49,628 bases of DNA from an uncultured Lactobacillus sp. (GCA_905204935.1 CAJLBJ010000016.1:1-49628); one strand, 5' to 3'; positions 1 through 9,380 are shown, numbered from the stretch's first letter. Numbers and translations: made by a program. Notes: generated from the letters alone by a model not told the origin.

Positions 1-72
1 AGAAATTCAATCAGCTATTTTTATGTCCAGACTGGTACTTTTTTCCCAGCCCCTTCATTTATACTAAAATTT

Positions 73-1746
73 TTATTGTTTTGTCGCTAGTTCCAACAAT
101 TCTTTAGCATGTTGCCGTGTTAATTGTGTAATTTCTGAGCCCGATAACATACGGGCTAATTCATCAATACGTTGTTGCTTATCTAACTTAGTAAGTGTCG
201 TTTCCGTGCGACCATTTATCACATGCTTAGCAATAAAATAATGATTATCCGAAATAGCAGCAACTTGCGGAAGATGTGTAATACATAAAACTTGTGAATT
301 TTGAGCGACACTACTGATTTTTTCAGCAATGGCTTGGGCGACTCGCCCACTGACTCCTGTATCAACTTCATCAAAGATAATACTGGTTACTCCTTGATTT
401 TGCGCAAAAATTGTCTTAAGAGCTAACATAATACGCGACAACTCACCGCCTGAAGCAATTTTAACCAAAGATCCCATGGCTTCACCTGGATTAGTTTGCA
501 AGTAAAACTCAACCTTATCACAACCATTTTCATTTAAAGCTGCTAATTGCTCAAAATTAACTTTGAAAACCGCCTTATCCATGTACAAAGCTTTCAGTTG
601 GGCTTGAATTGCTTGTTCTAATTTATTGGCAACTTCTTTACGCTTACTTGATAATCTTTGTGCCAACGTTTGTGCCTTTTCTTTTGCTTTACACAATTCT
701 TCTTTTTGTTGGTCACTGTCATTTTCACTAAGTCGCATCTCATCTAATTCTTGCTTAATCTTAGCTAAATATTCCAAAACTTCAGGAATCGAATCTCCAT
801 ACTTGCGCTTCAACTGATGCAATAACTCTAAACGCTGCTCAAGCGCATTTAAGCGATTTTCATCCCACTCTAAATTTGCCAATTGACTAGAAACATCACG
901 TGCAGCATCTTGTAATTCATAGTAGGCTCCCGCAATTTTTTCATATACTCCTTGAATTTCTGGAGCTAACTCATTTACCTTTTCTAATTCATGCATCGCT
1001 TTGCCTAGCGCACCCAAAAAATCGGCTTCTTCACCATTTAATAACTGATAACTTCCCTCTAACGCACCATAAATTGCTTGATAATTATCAAGTCGACTTT
1101 TTTCTTGCATGAGCTCATTTTCTTCGCTAGCTTTAAGCTGTGCTTCACTAATTTCTTGAACTTGAAATTGCAACATATCTAATCTTTGAGCCCACGCTTG
1201 TTCATCTGCTTGGCGTTTAGCAATTACTTGTTTTAAATTTTTATATTTTCTATATGCTTGTTGATAATCTTGCTTTAATATTTGAAGATTGTGATCATAT
1301 TCGTCAAGCAAATGTAAATGTTGTTCTGCTTTCATCAATTCTTGATGTTCATTTTGACCATGAATATCAATTAAAGTTTCGCCAACCTGACGTAAAGTTG
1401 CCAAATTAACCAATACACCATTGATGCGACAAATATTGCGTCCATTACGTTGAATATCACGCTGTAAGATTAATGTATCGTCTTCTAACTCAATTCCTAC
1501 CTGTTCTAAGATTCGATTAGTAATCGCATGCTTAGGCACGATAAATAAGCCTTGCAATGACGTTTTATTAGCACCTTTGCGAATAAACTCACTTGATCCT
1601 CGACCTCCAGCTAATAGACCTAAGGCATCGATAATAATCGACTTCCCCGCTCCAGTCTCACCGGTTAAGACCGTCATTTTTTCTTGAAAATCTACATCTA
1701 ATTTATCGATGATTGCCAAATCTCGAATAACTAACTCTTGAATCAA
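73..1746 (-). CDS. recN: DNA repair protein RecN (SMC-like ATPase)
   Basis: This is a full-length RecN of 557 residues, an SMC-family ATPase that acts early in double-strand break repair. Walker A (GETGAGKS) is at residues 29-36. A long coiled-coil-rich middle follows. The ABC signature SGGELSR is near residue 432 and the Walker B/D-loop DEVDTG near 457, as expected for the two-halves SMC head. The start is TTG; a TGA lies two codons upstream in frame, so the gene cannot be extended. The only strong Shine-Dalgarno-like run (AAAGGAAAAG) is about 28 nt upstream, which is unusually far. It follows argR, as in Bacillus, but has its own promoter and is separated from argR by a terminator. Confidence 0.97.
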   Translation of the reverse strand: MIQELVIRDLAIIDKLDVDFQEKMTVLTGETGAGKSIIIDALGLLAGGRGSSEFIRKGANKTSLQGLFIVPKHAITNRILEQVGIELEDDTLILQRDIQRNGRNICRINGVLVNLATLRQVGETLIDIHGQNEHQELMKAEQHLHLLDEYDHNLQILKQDYQQAYRKYKNLKQVIAKRQADEQAWAQRLDMLQFQVQEISEAQLKASEENELMQEKSRLDNYQAIYGALEGSYQLLNGEEADFLGALGKAMHELEKVNELAPEIQGVYEKIAGAYYELQDAARDVSSQLANLEWDENRLNALEQRLELLHQLKRKYGDSIPEVLEYLAKIKQELDEMRLSENDSDQQKEELCKAKEKAQTLAQRLSSKRKEVANKLEQAIQAQLKALYMDKAVFKVNFEQLAALNENGCDKVEFYLQTNPGEAMGSLVKIASGGELSRIMLALKTIFAQNQGVTSIIFDEVDTGVSGRVAQAIAEKISSVAQNSQVLCITHLPQVAAISDNHYFIAKHVINGRTETTLTKLDKQQRIDELARMLSGSEITQLTRQHAKELLELATKQ

Positions 1747-1803
1747 AATTCAGCCCGACTGCCTAGCGCAGCTTTTCCTTTCTCAAATGTATAAACCTCT
1801 ATT

Positions 1804-1832
1804 ATTATAACATAGGCTATCTACACGTAAAA
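1804..1832 (-). promoter_or_regulatory. recN promoter
   Basis: Read on the minus strand, a -35 TTTTAC is followed after 17 bases by a consensus -10 TATAAT, which also carries an extended TGT just before it. It sits between the argR terminator and the recN start and gives a leader of roughly 50 nt. Confidence 0.7.
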
Positions 1833-1858
1833 TCTTTTCCAAATTAAAAATTCAATCA

Positions 1859-1889
1859 CAAAAAAAGCCAAGTCATTACGGCTTGACTA
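1859..1889 (-). terminator. argR terminator
   Basis: An inverted repeat (AGTCAAG / CTTGGCT with one G-T pair) is followed by a T run on the minus strand. It lies directly after the argR stop codon. Confidence 0.8.
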
Positions 1890-1890
1890 A

Positions 1891-2346
1891 TTACATCTCG
1901 ATTAATTGTAATAACTTTTGTTGTAAATCTGCTGCTTCTTGTGCAGATTTAGCAAAGATAACAATTGAGTCATCATCGCTTAAACAAGCAAAAACTTCTG
2001 GATAATTCATTTGATCAATTAAATTCGAAACACTTGGTCCACTACCTGGCAACACTTTAAACATACACATATCATTATGACAATTGGCAAAAAGATAAGC
2101 ATCCTTCAAAGTTCGCTTTAGCTTTTTTTCGGTATTTACCTTTTTTTCTGTTGGCAAACTATATTGATATGTTCCATCGCTATTTGGAAGTTTAATGAGT
2201 TGCATTTCTTTAACATCACGTGAAATTGTTGCTTGTGTCACCTCGATGCCTTGTTGAGCCAACAAACTAACAAAATCTTCTTGGCGATATATCACATTAT
2301 TTTGAATTAATTGTTTAATTAATTTATGTCTATCTTGCTTTCTCAT
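1891..2346 (-). CDS. argR: Arginine repressor ArgR/AhrC family
   Basis: ArgR-family transcription regulators bind arginine as a hexamer and control arginine biosynthesis or catabolism. The N-terminal winged helix contains the recognition segment TQATISRDVKEM. The C-terminal domain carries the oligomerisation and arginine-binding region, with SDDDSIVIF corresponding to the usual GDD motif. The length (about 151 residues) fits the family. I chose the ATG at 2346 over the GTG at 2355 because GTAAGGTGG lies five bases before it. Lactobacillales often have several ArgR paralogues, so this copy could be the one linked to recN rather than the main arginine repressor. No clear ARG box was identified upstream. 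Confidence 0.93.
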   Translation of the reverse strand: MRKQDRHKLIKQLIQNNVIYRQEDFVSLLAQQGIEVTQATISRDVKEMQLIKLPNSDGTYQYSLPTEKKVNTEKKLKRTLKDAYLFANCHNDMCMFKVLPGSGPSVSNLIDQMNYPEVFACLSDDDSIVIFAKSAQEAADLQQKLLQLIEM

Positions 2347-2437
2347 TGAAACCACCTTACTTTATTTTGACCTTGCACTTATAATAGCACATCAACTATT
2401 AAAAAATAAAAGAAAACAACTTGCACAAAATTAAAAA

Positions 2438-3253
2438 TTAACCTTGCAAAGTTGCATGTGCATTTTTAACCGTTTGTGAAAGTAAATCTTTATCAATCAT
2501 TTGTCCGCAAGTATCGCTTGCACGCAAAGCTACTAAAAACTCGATATTTCCTTGTCCACCTGTGATTGGTGAAAAATCCAAGCCTAAAATATCGTATTTT
2601 TGCTCACAAGCAAACGTTAAAATCTCTTGTAATACTTCTTCATGAACTTTGGCATCACGCACAATACCGTGTTTACCTACTTTTTCTTTTCCCGCTTCAA
2701 ATTGAGGTTTGATTAATGCGACAACTTGACCATCTTGTTTGATAATCTCATGTAAATTAGGCAAAATTAATTTCAACGAGATAAATGACACATCAATTGT
2801 AGCAAACTCAGGTTGTCCATTTGTAAAATCAGCTAACTGACTATAGCGAAAGTTGGTGTTTTCCATGACTACTACTCGTGGATCTTGTCGCAATTTCCAA
2901 GCTAATTGGTTAGTTCCTACATCCAATGCATAGCTTAGTTGTGCTCCTTTTTGTAAAACCACATCTGTAAAACCACCAGTTGAAGAGCCAATATCTAAGA
3001 CAATCTTATTTTTTACCGGCAACTTAAAAACTTTTATTGCCTTTTCTAATTTTAACCCGCCACGACTAACATACGGCATTTTAGTCCCTTTAAAATGCAA
3101 CTTAGTTTGTGGATCAATCTTCATTCCTGGTTTATCTAAACGTTCTTCATTTTCACCCAAAATTTCTCCGGCCATCACAGCACGTTTGGCTTGTTCTCTA
3201 GTTTCAAACAGTCCTTGTTGAACTAAAAGGACATCAATTCGTTCTTTTTTCAT
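2438..3253 (-). CDS. tlyA: TlyA-family rRNA 2'-O-methyltransferase
   Basis: This is a TlyA (hemolysin A/YqxC) family protein of about 271 residues. An N-terminal S4 RNA-binding domain covers roughly residues 4-62. A FtsJ/RrmJ-like SAM-dependent methyltransferase domain follows, with the SAM motif DIGSSTGG starting at residue 88 and the family segment YVSRGGLKLEKA just before it. Mycobacterial TlyA methylates 16S and 23S rRNA; the Firmicutes target is less certain. The ATG at 3253 is preceded by AAGGA. It follows ispA with the stop and start almost touching, so the two are surely co-transcribed. The Bacillus gene order has dxs between these two genes; here it is missing. Confidence 0.92.
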   Translation of the reverse strand: MKKERIDVLLVQQGLFETREQAKRAVMAGEILGENEERLDKPGMKIDPQTKLHFKGTKMPYVSRGGLKLEKAIKVFKLPVKNKIVLDIGSSTGGFTDVVLQKGAQLSYALDVGTNQLAWKLRQDPRVVVMENTNFRYSQLADFTNGQPEFATIDVSFISLKLILPNLHEIIKQDGQVVALIKPQFEAGKEKVGKHGIVRDAKVHEEVLQEILTFACEQKYDILGLDFSPITGGQGNIEFLVALRASDTCGQMIDKDLLSQTVKNAHATLQG

Positions 3254-3256
3254 CAA

Positions 3257-4138
3257 TTACTTCCTTAACTTAAAATATCCTAAAAACTCACTTAGCAAAG
3301 TAACATCTACGTCCATTTGTTTTAAAACTTCAAGCTCTTGTTTTGCTTGGGTTAAAACATCGGTTAATGCTTGATAGGCACCATCAAGTCCTAATAAAAT
3401 TGGAAAAGTATTCTTATTTTCTGTCGCATCTTTTTGGACTGCTTTACCCATTTCTTTGGAGGTACTTACCACATCTAAGATATCATCATAAATTTGAAAT
3501 GCCAAACCAAAACAATCCCCAAACTTGAGTAATGCTTCTGTTTGTTTAGAGTCTGCATCAGCTAATATTGCCCCTGCCAAGCAAGCAAAATGTAACAAAG
3601 CACCTGTCTTCTTTTTATGAACAATTTTTAACTCAGCTAGAGTCAGTCGCTTTTGTTCACCTTCGATATCACCAACTTGGCCATCAACCATTCCTTGTGG
3701 TCCTGCAGCTAATGCGAGTTGCCCCATTAATTTAACCTTACTTTCAGCTGGTAAATCAAGTGATGCAAGATTTTCAAAAGCCGTCGTCAACAATCCATCG
3801 CCTGCTAAAACAGCCATTGCTTGGCCAAAAACCTTATGATTGGTTGGTTTTCCGCGTCTTAAGTCATCATTATCCATTTCAGGCAAATCATCATGAATCA
3901 ACGAATAGGTATGAATAAATTCTAGACTTGCACCGATACCTAAAACCTGCTCATCAATATTTCTGCCTAAACTTTGGCAAACTGCCAACAATAATAGCGG
4001 ACGTAATCTCTTGCCTCCAGCTTGCACCGAATATAGCATCGCTTGTTTTAATGTTGGATAAGTATTTAAATCTGCCAAATAAGAGCACATTCGCTCATCT
4101 ATCAAAGGTAAATATTTTATTTGAAAATCATTCAACAT
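3257..4138 (-). CDS. ispA: Farnesyl/geranylgeranyl diphosphate synthase (polyprenyl synthetase)
   Basis: This short-chain trans-prenyltransferase condenses IPP with allylic diphosphates to make farnesyl diphosphate, the precursor for undecaprenyl phosphate. The first aspartate-rich motif DDLPEMD is at residues 83-89 and the second, DDILD, at 218-222. GGKRLRP, which binds IPP, is at 41-47. The length of 293 is typical. It is the fourth gene of the folD-xseA-xseB-ispA-tlyA run, with 13 nt between xseB and ispA. The absence of dxs beside it fits an organism that makes IPP by the mevalonate route, though this is inference. Confidence 0.95.
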   Translation of the reverse strand: MLNDFQIKYLPLIDERMCSYLADLNTYPTLKQAMLYSVQAGGKRLRPLLLLAVCQSLGRNIDEQVLGIGASLEFIHTYSLIHDDLPEMDNDDLRRGKPTNHKVFGQAMAVLAGDGLLTTAFENLASLDLPAESKVKLMGQLALAAGPQGMVDGQVGDIEGEQKRLTLAELKIVHKKKTGALLHFACLAGAILADADSKQTEALLKFGDCFGLAFQIYDDILDVVSTSKEMGKAVQKDATENKNTFPILLGLDGAYQALTDVLTQAKQELEVLKQMDVDVTLLSEFLGYFKLRK

Positions 4139-4151
4139 CTAATCTTTCACC

Positions 4152-4370
4152 TTAATTTCCTTCTTCAAAGACTTGTTCTTCCCCATTATCATCAATGACA
4201 TGGGCCAATGTTTGTTCTGCATCTTGGAGTGTTTTTTGAAGCTCTTTACTCAATGCAATTCCTTGTTGAAATTGTTCTAGTGCTTGTTGCAATGGAACAT
4301 TTCCTTGTTCTAATTGTTGAACAATTTGTTCTAATTGAACCATTTTTTCTTCAAATGTTTTTTCAGCCAT
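4152..4370 (-). CDS. xseB: Exonuclease VII small subunit
   Basis: A 72-residue protein with the characteristic XseB pattern: [23 protein letters not shown] near the N-terminus, a two-helix coiled coil, and an acidic tail. XseB binds the long arms of XseA in exonuclease VII, which degrades single-stranded DNA. Its ATG overlaps the xseA stop codon (TAATG), which indicates translational coupling. Confidence 0.95.
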   Translation of the reverse strand: MAEKTFEEKMVQLEQIVQQLEQGNVPLQQALEQFQQGIALSKELQKTLQDAEQTLAHVIDDNGEEQVFEEGN

Positions 4371-5713
4371 TAATCGTTGTCCTCCTTTATCTCTTTAACT
4401 TTTGTTTGTACTACCCCATCTAACAAATGTAACGTCAGCAATTGCTCTTTTTTAAGTTGTTTGACACTTGTTATTACTTCTTTTTCACTAGTTACATAAC
4501 TAAATCCACGTCCCATAACTTTAAGCGGACTTAATGCATCTAAAGATTGTATCATGTTTATTAAAAATTGTTCATCTTGCTTTATTATTATCTCCATCGC
4601 TTGTTTTAAGCGTTGTGATAAGCTAGTTGTCATCAACAATTTACGTTCCAACAGTTCCTGTGGATTTTGTAATTCTAATCTATTCTTAAGTTGACTACAT
4701 TCTTGAGTAGCGCGATTCAAGTATTGCATTATTACCTGATTTTGTCGCATATTTAACCGATCTAATTTTTGTAAATAACCCTCATACAAGCGATTGGGTT
4801 GTCTAAAAACATATGATGCAGTAGCTTGAGCTAGATGTTTTTTTTGCAAATCTAATCTATTTTTTAATGCAATTAATAGGCTTTGCCGTAAACGGCCAAT
4901 TTTTAATAATTCATCACTTAAAACAGGTGCGGCTAACTCAGCAGCTGCAGTGGGCGTTGCTGCTCTAACATCTGCTACAAAATCTGCAATCGTCGTATCA
5001 GTTTCATGACCAACAGATGAAATGACAGGAATTTCACTAGCATAAATTGCCCTAGCAACTTTTTCTTCATTAAATGCCCACAAATCTTCAATCGAACCTC
5101 CACCTCGACCGATGATCAGCGTATCAAAGTCGCCACGCATATTGACTTCCTTAAGTCTAGCTACCAAAGAATCAACCGCTTGTTCTCCTTGCACCACTGC
5201 AGGAAATAAAACAATTTGTGCAATTGGATAGCGTCGTTTAAGAGTCGTAATAATATCGCGAATCACAGCTCCCGAAGGACTAGTGATAACCGCAATTCGC
5301 TTAGGATAACGCACTAATGATTTTTTAGGTGCACTAAATAAACCTTCAGCTGCTAATTTTTTTTTCAATTGTTCATATGCTTGATACAAAGCTCCTACAC
5401 CATCTGGTTGAAGCTTTTCAATGATGATTTGATAAACACCACTAGGCTCATATAAATCAATCCGTCCAATTGCTAAAACCTTCATTCCCTCTTCTGGCTG
5501 AAACTTTAATTTTTTAAAACTACCTTCATACATTACCGCATCAATTTTGCAACTATCATCTTTTAAACAAAAGTATTGATGTCGTGGCCGTAATCTAAAA
5601 TTTGAAATTTCTCCTGTCAGATAAACTCGTCCTAAGTAAGGATCTGCACTAAATTTACGGTGTAAATATTTAGTCAATGCACTGACAGTTAAGTAGCGCT
5701 CTTTTTCTTGCAT
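4370..5713 (-). CDS. xseA: Exonuclease VII large subunit
   Basis: This is the catalytic subunit of exonuclease VII, 447 residues. An N-terminal OB fold (about residues 5-105, with [11 protein letters not shown]) binds single-stranded DNA. The catalytic domain follows, with [30 protein letters not shown] and [19 protein letters not shown] long helical region then docks XseB. The start lies directly after the folD stop codon (TAGATG), so it is translated in the folD operon. Nothing in the sequence looks damaged. Confidence 0.97.
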   Translation of the reverse strand: MQEKERYLTVSALTKYLHRKFSADPYLGRVYLTGEISNFRLRPRHQYFCLKDDSCKIDAVMYEGSFKKLKFQPEEGMKVLAIGRIDLYEPSGVYQIIIEKLQPDGVGALYQAYEQLKKKLAAEGLFSAPKKSLVRYPKRIAVITSPSGAVIRDIITTLKRRYPIAQIVLFPAVVQGEQAVDSLVARLKEVNMRGDFDTLIIGRGGGSIEDLWAFNEEKVARAIYASEIPVISSVGHETDTTIADFVADVRAATPTAAAELAAPVLSDELLKIGRLRQSLLIALKNRLDLQKKHLAQATASYVFRQPNRLYEGYLQKLDRLNMRQNQVIMQYLNRATQECSQLKNRLELQNPQELLERKLLMTTSLSQRLKQAMEIIIKQDEQFLINMIQSLDALSPLKVMGRGFSYVTSEKEVITSVKQLKKEQLLTLHLLDGVVQTKVKEIKEDND

Positions 5714-6562
5714 CTACTTCACACTTTCTTTAGCAAATTCTACAGTTTGTTTCATCAACATTGCAATCGTCATTGGACCAACTCCACCAGGAACAGGAGT
5801 AATATAATCAGCCACTTCTTTAACGGCATCAAAATCAACATCACCCACTAGTTTTCCTGAAGCTAAGCGGTTCATTCCAACATCGATAACTACTACGCCT
5901 TTTTTTACATAATCGGCTGTAATTAATAGTGCCTTGCCAATTGCTACAATTAAAATATCCGCTTGTTTTGTTATCTCTTTTAAGTTTTTAGTTTTACTAT
6001 GAGTAATCGTCACCGTTGCATCGTCATTTAGCATTAAAGCTGCCATGGGACGACCAACAATATTACTGCGCCCAACAATCACTACATTTTTCCCAACTAC
6101 ATCAATTTTGTATTCTTTCATTAACTCCATAATACCTCTTGGTGTGCAAGGCAAGGAGTAAGGCTCATTCATAAACAAATGTCCCATATTTAAAGGATGA
6201 AATCCATCAACATCTTTTAGCGGAGAAATTGCACGGGTCACTTTTTCTTCACTAATATGCTTGGGTAACGGTAATTGTACTAAGATTCCATGAATACTAG
6301 GATCTTGATTATACTTTTCAACTAATTCCAAGACTTGTTGTTGCGTAGTAGTTTTAGGCAATGTATGATCAATCGTTTTGATACCAATGAATTCGGCTGC
6401 TTTCTTTTTGTTACGAACATAAACTTGGCTAGCAGGATCTTCCCCGACTAAAATTACAACTAAACAAGGTTGAAGTCCAACTTCTTTTAACCGTGTTACC
6501 TCTTGTTTTAAATTATCTTTCACCTTGGCAGAATACTTTTTACCGTCTAATAATACTGTCAT
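5714..6562 (-). CDS. folD: Bifunctional methylenetetrahydrofolate dehydrogenase/cyclohydrolase
   Basis: FolD interconverts 5,10-methylene-THF, methenyl-THF and 10-formyl-THF with NADP, supplying one-carbon units for purines and formyl-Met-tRNA. The protein has 282 residues. Recognisable parts are YVRNKKKAAEFIGI with the catalytic lysine region, GILVQLPLPKH, and the nucleotide-binding segment VVIVGRSNIVGRPMA near residues 160-175. The C-terminus has TPVPGGVGPMTIAMLM. It is the first gene after the nusB terminator and heads the run with xseA, xseB, ispA and tlyA. Confidence 0.97.
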   Translation of the reverse strand: MTVLLDGKKYSAKVKDNLKQEVTRLKEVGLQPCLVVILVGEDPASQVYVRNKKKAAEFIGIKTIDHTLPKTTTQQQVLELVEKYNQDPSIHGILVQLPLPKHISEEKVTRAISPLKDVDGFHPLNMGHLFMNEPYSLPCTPRGIMELMKEYKIDVVGKNVVIVGRSNIVGRPMAALMLNDDATVTITHSKTKNLKEITKQADILIVAIGKALLITADYVKKGVVVIDVGMNRLASGKLVGDVDFDAVKEVADYITPVPGGVGPMTIAMLMKQTVEFAKESVK

Positions 6563-6633
6563 CTACTAGCCTCCTAGTTAATTTAGGTTAATTTTAACAT
6601 AGTTATGAATGCAAAGGCTATAAAATTAAGCAC

Positions 6634-6677
6634 TAAAATACCCTTCTTACTAACATAAGGCAGTAAAAAGGGTATTA
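6634..6677 (-). terminator. nusB operon terminator
   Basis: A long inverted repeat (ATACCCTT...AGGGTAT, with further pairing inside) follows nusB on the minus strand and ends in a short T run. It separates efp-asp23-nusB from folD-xseA. Confidence 0.8.
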
Positions 6678-6680
6678 TTT

Positions 6681-7082
6681 TTAAATCAAGTTATTTAAAA
6701 CTCCATTGATAAAGCGGCGTGATTTTTCGTCACTGAATTCTTTGGCTAATTGCAACGCTTCATCTATAGCAATCTTATTTGCTAAATCTTGTTCAAATTT
6801 GATTTCATAGACAGCTAAACGTAAAATCAAAAGATCTGTTTTATTCAAACGTGCCAATGTCCAATTTTTATTAAGATGTTGTTCAATAAGCGCATCAATT
6901 TTTGCTTGTTGACTCAAAACGCCTTTAACAAGTTGTTCTAAATAAGCAGGCGTTGGTTGGTCTTTTGAAACTTCATCCAATAATTGACGATAGACATCTG
7001 CTGGTTGTGCTTCTGGGTTACTGCTTAAAGCAAACAATGTTTGAAAAGCTATCTTGCGAATTTGATGTCTATTTATACTCAC
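6681..7082 (-). CDS. nusB: Transcription antitermination protein NusB
   Basis: NusB (133 residues) binds boxA RNA with NusE/S10 and supports antitermination of rRNA operons. The all-helical fold is clear from RRIAFQ-like RKIAFQTLFAL at the N-terminus and the conserved C-terminal IAIDEALQLAKEFSDEKSRRFINGVL. The start is GTG, overlapping the asp23 stop codon by four bases (GTGA), so the two are translationally coupled. Confidence 0.95.
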   Translation of the reverse strand: MSINRHQIRKIAFQTLFALSSNPEAQPADVYRQLLDEVSKDQPTPAYLEQLVKGVLSQQAKIDALIEQHLNKNWTLARLNKTDLLILRLAVYEIKFEQDLANKIAIDEALQLAKEFSDEKSRRFINGVLNNLI

Positions 7083-7510
7083 TTTTCTTCACCGTTTTCT
7101 TCACCAAATAAGTTATTAGGATCAACTGTTGGTTCTTGCTTTTCAGGAACAACACCTTGCACATGAACGTCGACTTGTGTAATTTCCAAACCAGTCATAA
7201 ACAAAACTTGTTGTTTAATTTTTTCTTGGATTTGCACAGCCACTTTAGGCACTGAAACACCATAGTTTAGATAAACATAAACATCAACTTTCAAAGCAGA
7301 TTCTTCTTGGTCAAGCTTTACACCTGTTTTGCGATCTTGGCGTCCAAAGAACTTTGAAAAACTATTTGCCAAAGTACCTTGCATTGCATAGACACCTTCG
7401 ACCTTGCTAGCTGCAATTCCGATAATCACTTCAACTACTTCAGGAGCAATCTGAACTTCACCTAAGCTAGGTTCCTTACTTGCTAAGACAATGTTGTTAT
7501 CTTCAGCCAT
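7079..7510 (-). CDS. Asp23/Gls24 family envelope stress-response protein
   Basis: A DUF322 (Asp23) protein of about 143 residues, orthologous by position to B. subtilis YqhY. The family core is visible as GEVQIAPEVVEVIIGIAASKVEGVYAM and DVYVYLNYGVSVPKVAVQIQEKIKQQV. In Bacillus YqhY sits beside accBC and has been linked to the control of fatty-acid synthesis; the acc genes are absent here, so its partner is unknown. The ATG at 7510 is chosen because AAAGGAGG lies a suitable distance upstream; a GTG one codon earlier is possible. Confidence 0.92.
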   Translation of the reverse strand: MAEDNNIVLASKEPSLGEVQIAPEVVEVIIGIAASKVEGVYAMQGTLANSFSKFFGRQDRKTGVKLDQEESALKVDVYVYLNYGVSVPKVAVQIQEKIKQQVLFMTGLEITQVDVHVQGVVPEKQEPTVDPNNLFGEENGEEK

Positions 7511-7531
7511 CACAAAAACCTCCTTTAAATA

Positions 7532-8089
7532 TTAAGCACGTGAGATATAAGTTCCATCAGCCGTGTTAATTGTTAAAACATCCCCCACATTCACAAAGAA
7601 TGGGACTTGAACTACTAAACCAGTTTCCATTGTTGCTGGCTTAGAACCACCAGAAGCAGTATCACCTTTGATACCAGGTTCTGTTTCAGAAACTTCTAAA
7701 TCAACAGTATTTGGTAATTCTACCCCTAAAGTTTCTGCACCAAACATGATAATACTAATAATCATGTTTTCTTTCATGAACTTCAATTCGTTTTCGATAC
7801 GTTCACCTGGAAGTTCTAATTGTTCATAAGTTTCTGTATCCATGAAGATGTAGTTGTTACCATCTGCATATAAGTATTGCATCTTCTTGCGGTCAATTTG
7901 AGCTTGCGCTACTTTTTCACCTGCACGGAATGTTTTTTCTTGAACGGCACCATTACGTAAGTTCTTTAATTTAGAACGCACAAATGCAGACCCCTTACCT
8001 GGTTTAACATGTTGGAATTCAACAACACGCCATAATTCGCCGTCAACTTCAATTGTTAACCCGTTTTTAAAATCGTTAACTGAAATCAT
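7532..8089 (-). CDS. efp: Elongation factor P
   Basis: EF-P (185 residues) rescues ribosomes stalled at polyproline stretches. It has the usual KOW-like N-terminal domain with the modifiable loop [10 protein letters not shown], whose central lysine is the modified residue in Firmicutes, and two OB domains ending in [29 protein letters not shown] sequence. The gene has a strong ribosome binding site (AAGGAGGAAAAACG) and starts the efp-asp23-nusB operon. EF-P P-box spacing looks normal. Confidence 0.97.
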   Translation of the reverse strand: MISVNDFKNGLTIEVDGELWRVVEFQHVKPGKGSAFVRSKLKNLRNGAVQEKTFRAGEKVAQAQIDRKKMQYLYADGNNYIFMDTETYEQLELPGERIENELKFMKENMIISIIMFGAETLGVELPNTVDLEVSETEPGIKGDTASGGSKPATMETGLVVQVPFFVNVGDVLTINTADGTYISRA

Positions 8090-8172
8090 TTCGTTTTTCC
8101 TCCTTGATGTTCATCTGAAGTGTTTAACTTGTCACTAAAAATGGACACACTACCAGAATTATCGCATAACCT

Positions 8173-8201
8173 ATTTTCACGTGAAATTGGCTCTTTGTCA
8201 A
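8173..8201 (-). promoter_or_regulatory. Probable efp promoter with embedded palindrome
   Basis: On the minus strand a consensus -35 TTGACA is followed 17 bases later by GAAAAT, a poor -10. An alternative, extended -10 (TGCGATAAT) lies a little downstream. The perfect 12-base palindrome TTTCACGTGAAA at 8175-8186 spans the end of the spacer and the -10, where a repressor could act. Confidence 0.45.
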
Positions 8202-8241
8202 GTTATATCTGTTTTTATTCAAAAGAAAAACGTTCACAAAT

Positions 8242-9309
8242 TTAGTTTAAAATCTCTAAATACTCCTTAGTAAACTGGGTGAGATTTTCATAACCATCTT
8301 TAGTAACTAAGATATCGTCTTCAATTCGCACTCCACCAACACCTGGAACATAAATCCCTGGTTCAATCGTAATGATTTGACCTGGCTGCAAAACTTCTTG
8401 ACTACGATAACTAATGTTTGGTAATTCATGAATATCTAATCCTATACCATGTCCCATTCCATGTTCAAAATATTGTCCATAACCTTGTGCTTTAATATAG
8501 TCTCTCCCAATATCATCAAGTTCTTTACTTGTGATACCTGGTTTAATGGCTTCGATTGTCTTAATTTGTGCTGTTAATACCGTATCATAAATCTTTTTGA
8601 CTTCATCACTTTGCTTACCTACACTAAAGGTTCGCGTTACATCAGAAGTATAATGATCTAGATAATATCCAAAGTCAAGCGTCACTAAATCACCAGTTTC
8701 AATTATTTTAGAACTGGCAGTCCCATGTGGCCACGTTGTATGTTCTCCACTAGCTAAAATTGTTTCAAACGATTTATCTTGTGCACCATGTAATTTCATA
8801 AAATGGTCTAATTCATTAGCAACATACATTTCAGTTTGACCTGCTGCAATCATATCTAACACATAGCGATAACCTTGACCTGCAAGTTCGCAGCTTTTTT
8901 TAATGATTTCTATTTCCTGTTCATCTTTAATTGCACGAATTTCCTCTAATATACCTGCTAGAGGAACAATATCACATTGAGCTAATTCGTCTAACAAATC
9001 ATATTGCGCATAACTGATGGTATTTTCAAAGGCCATTGCACTTATATTTTTTTGCTTTGCCAATTCACAGGCACTTTGCAAGTAATTACGCGTAATAACA
9101 GCTTGCCAATCAGGATTTTGATGGGCTACTTGTTCACTAAAGCGTGCATCTGTAATCAAATACTTGTCGTTTTCAGTCACCAATAATAAACCATCATCAC
9201 CTGTAAAGCCACTGAGATAATAAATATTAAACGGAGCTGTCACTAAAAAGGCATCAACACTCATTTGTTGCATCTTTTGGCGTAATTTATCAACACGTGT
9301 ATTACTCAT
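8242..9309 (-). CDS. M24B family Xaa-Pro peptidase
   Basis: A 355-residue creatinase/aminopeptidase P-type metallopeptidase that releases the N-terminal residue next to proline. The N-terminal creatinase domain includes FNIYYLSGFTGDDGLLL. The C-terminal pita-bread domain holds the five metal ligands: LDFGYY, TSDVTRTF, GHGIGLDIHE, TIEPGIYV and VRIEDDILV. It lies immediately upstream of efp, as yqhT does in B. subtilis. Whether it acts as aminopeptidase P or as a Xaa-Pro dipeptidase (PepQ-like) cannot be decided from sequence alone, so no symbol is given. Confidence 0.93.
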   Translation of the reverse strand: MSNTRVDKLRQKMQQMSVDAFLVTAPFNIYYLSGFTGDDGLLLVTENDKYLITDARFSEQVAHQNPDWQAVITRNYLQSACELAKQKNISAMAFENTISYAQYDLLDELAQCDIVPLAGILEEIRAIKDEQEIEIIKKSCELAGQGYRYVLDMIAAGQTEMYVANELDHFMKLHGAQDKSFETILASGEHTTWPHGTASSKIIETGDLVTLDFGYYLDHYTSDVTRTFSVGKQSDEVKKIYDTVLTAQIKTIEAIKPGITSKELDDIGRDYIKAQGYGQYFEHGMGHGIGLDIHELPNISYRSQEVLQPGQIITIEPGIYVPGVGGVRIEDDILVTKDGYENLTQFTKEYLEILN

Positions 9310-9380
9310 AAAAAGCTCACTTACCTTTCATAAAAAGTTAATTTATTCTATACTAACATAAAATTTAATAATTTAAACTA

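Noticed and set aside
22..60. Imperfect hairpin downstream of recN (GGCTGG ... CCAGTC on the minus strand)
   Set aside because: No T run follows, so it is not a convincing terminator, and the window edge hides what lies beyond.
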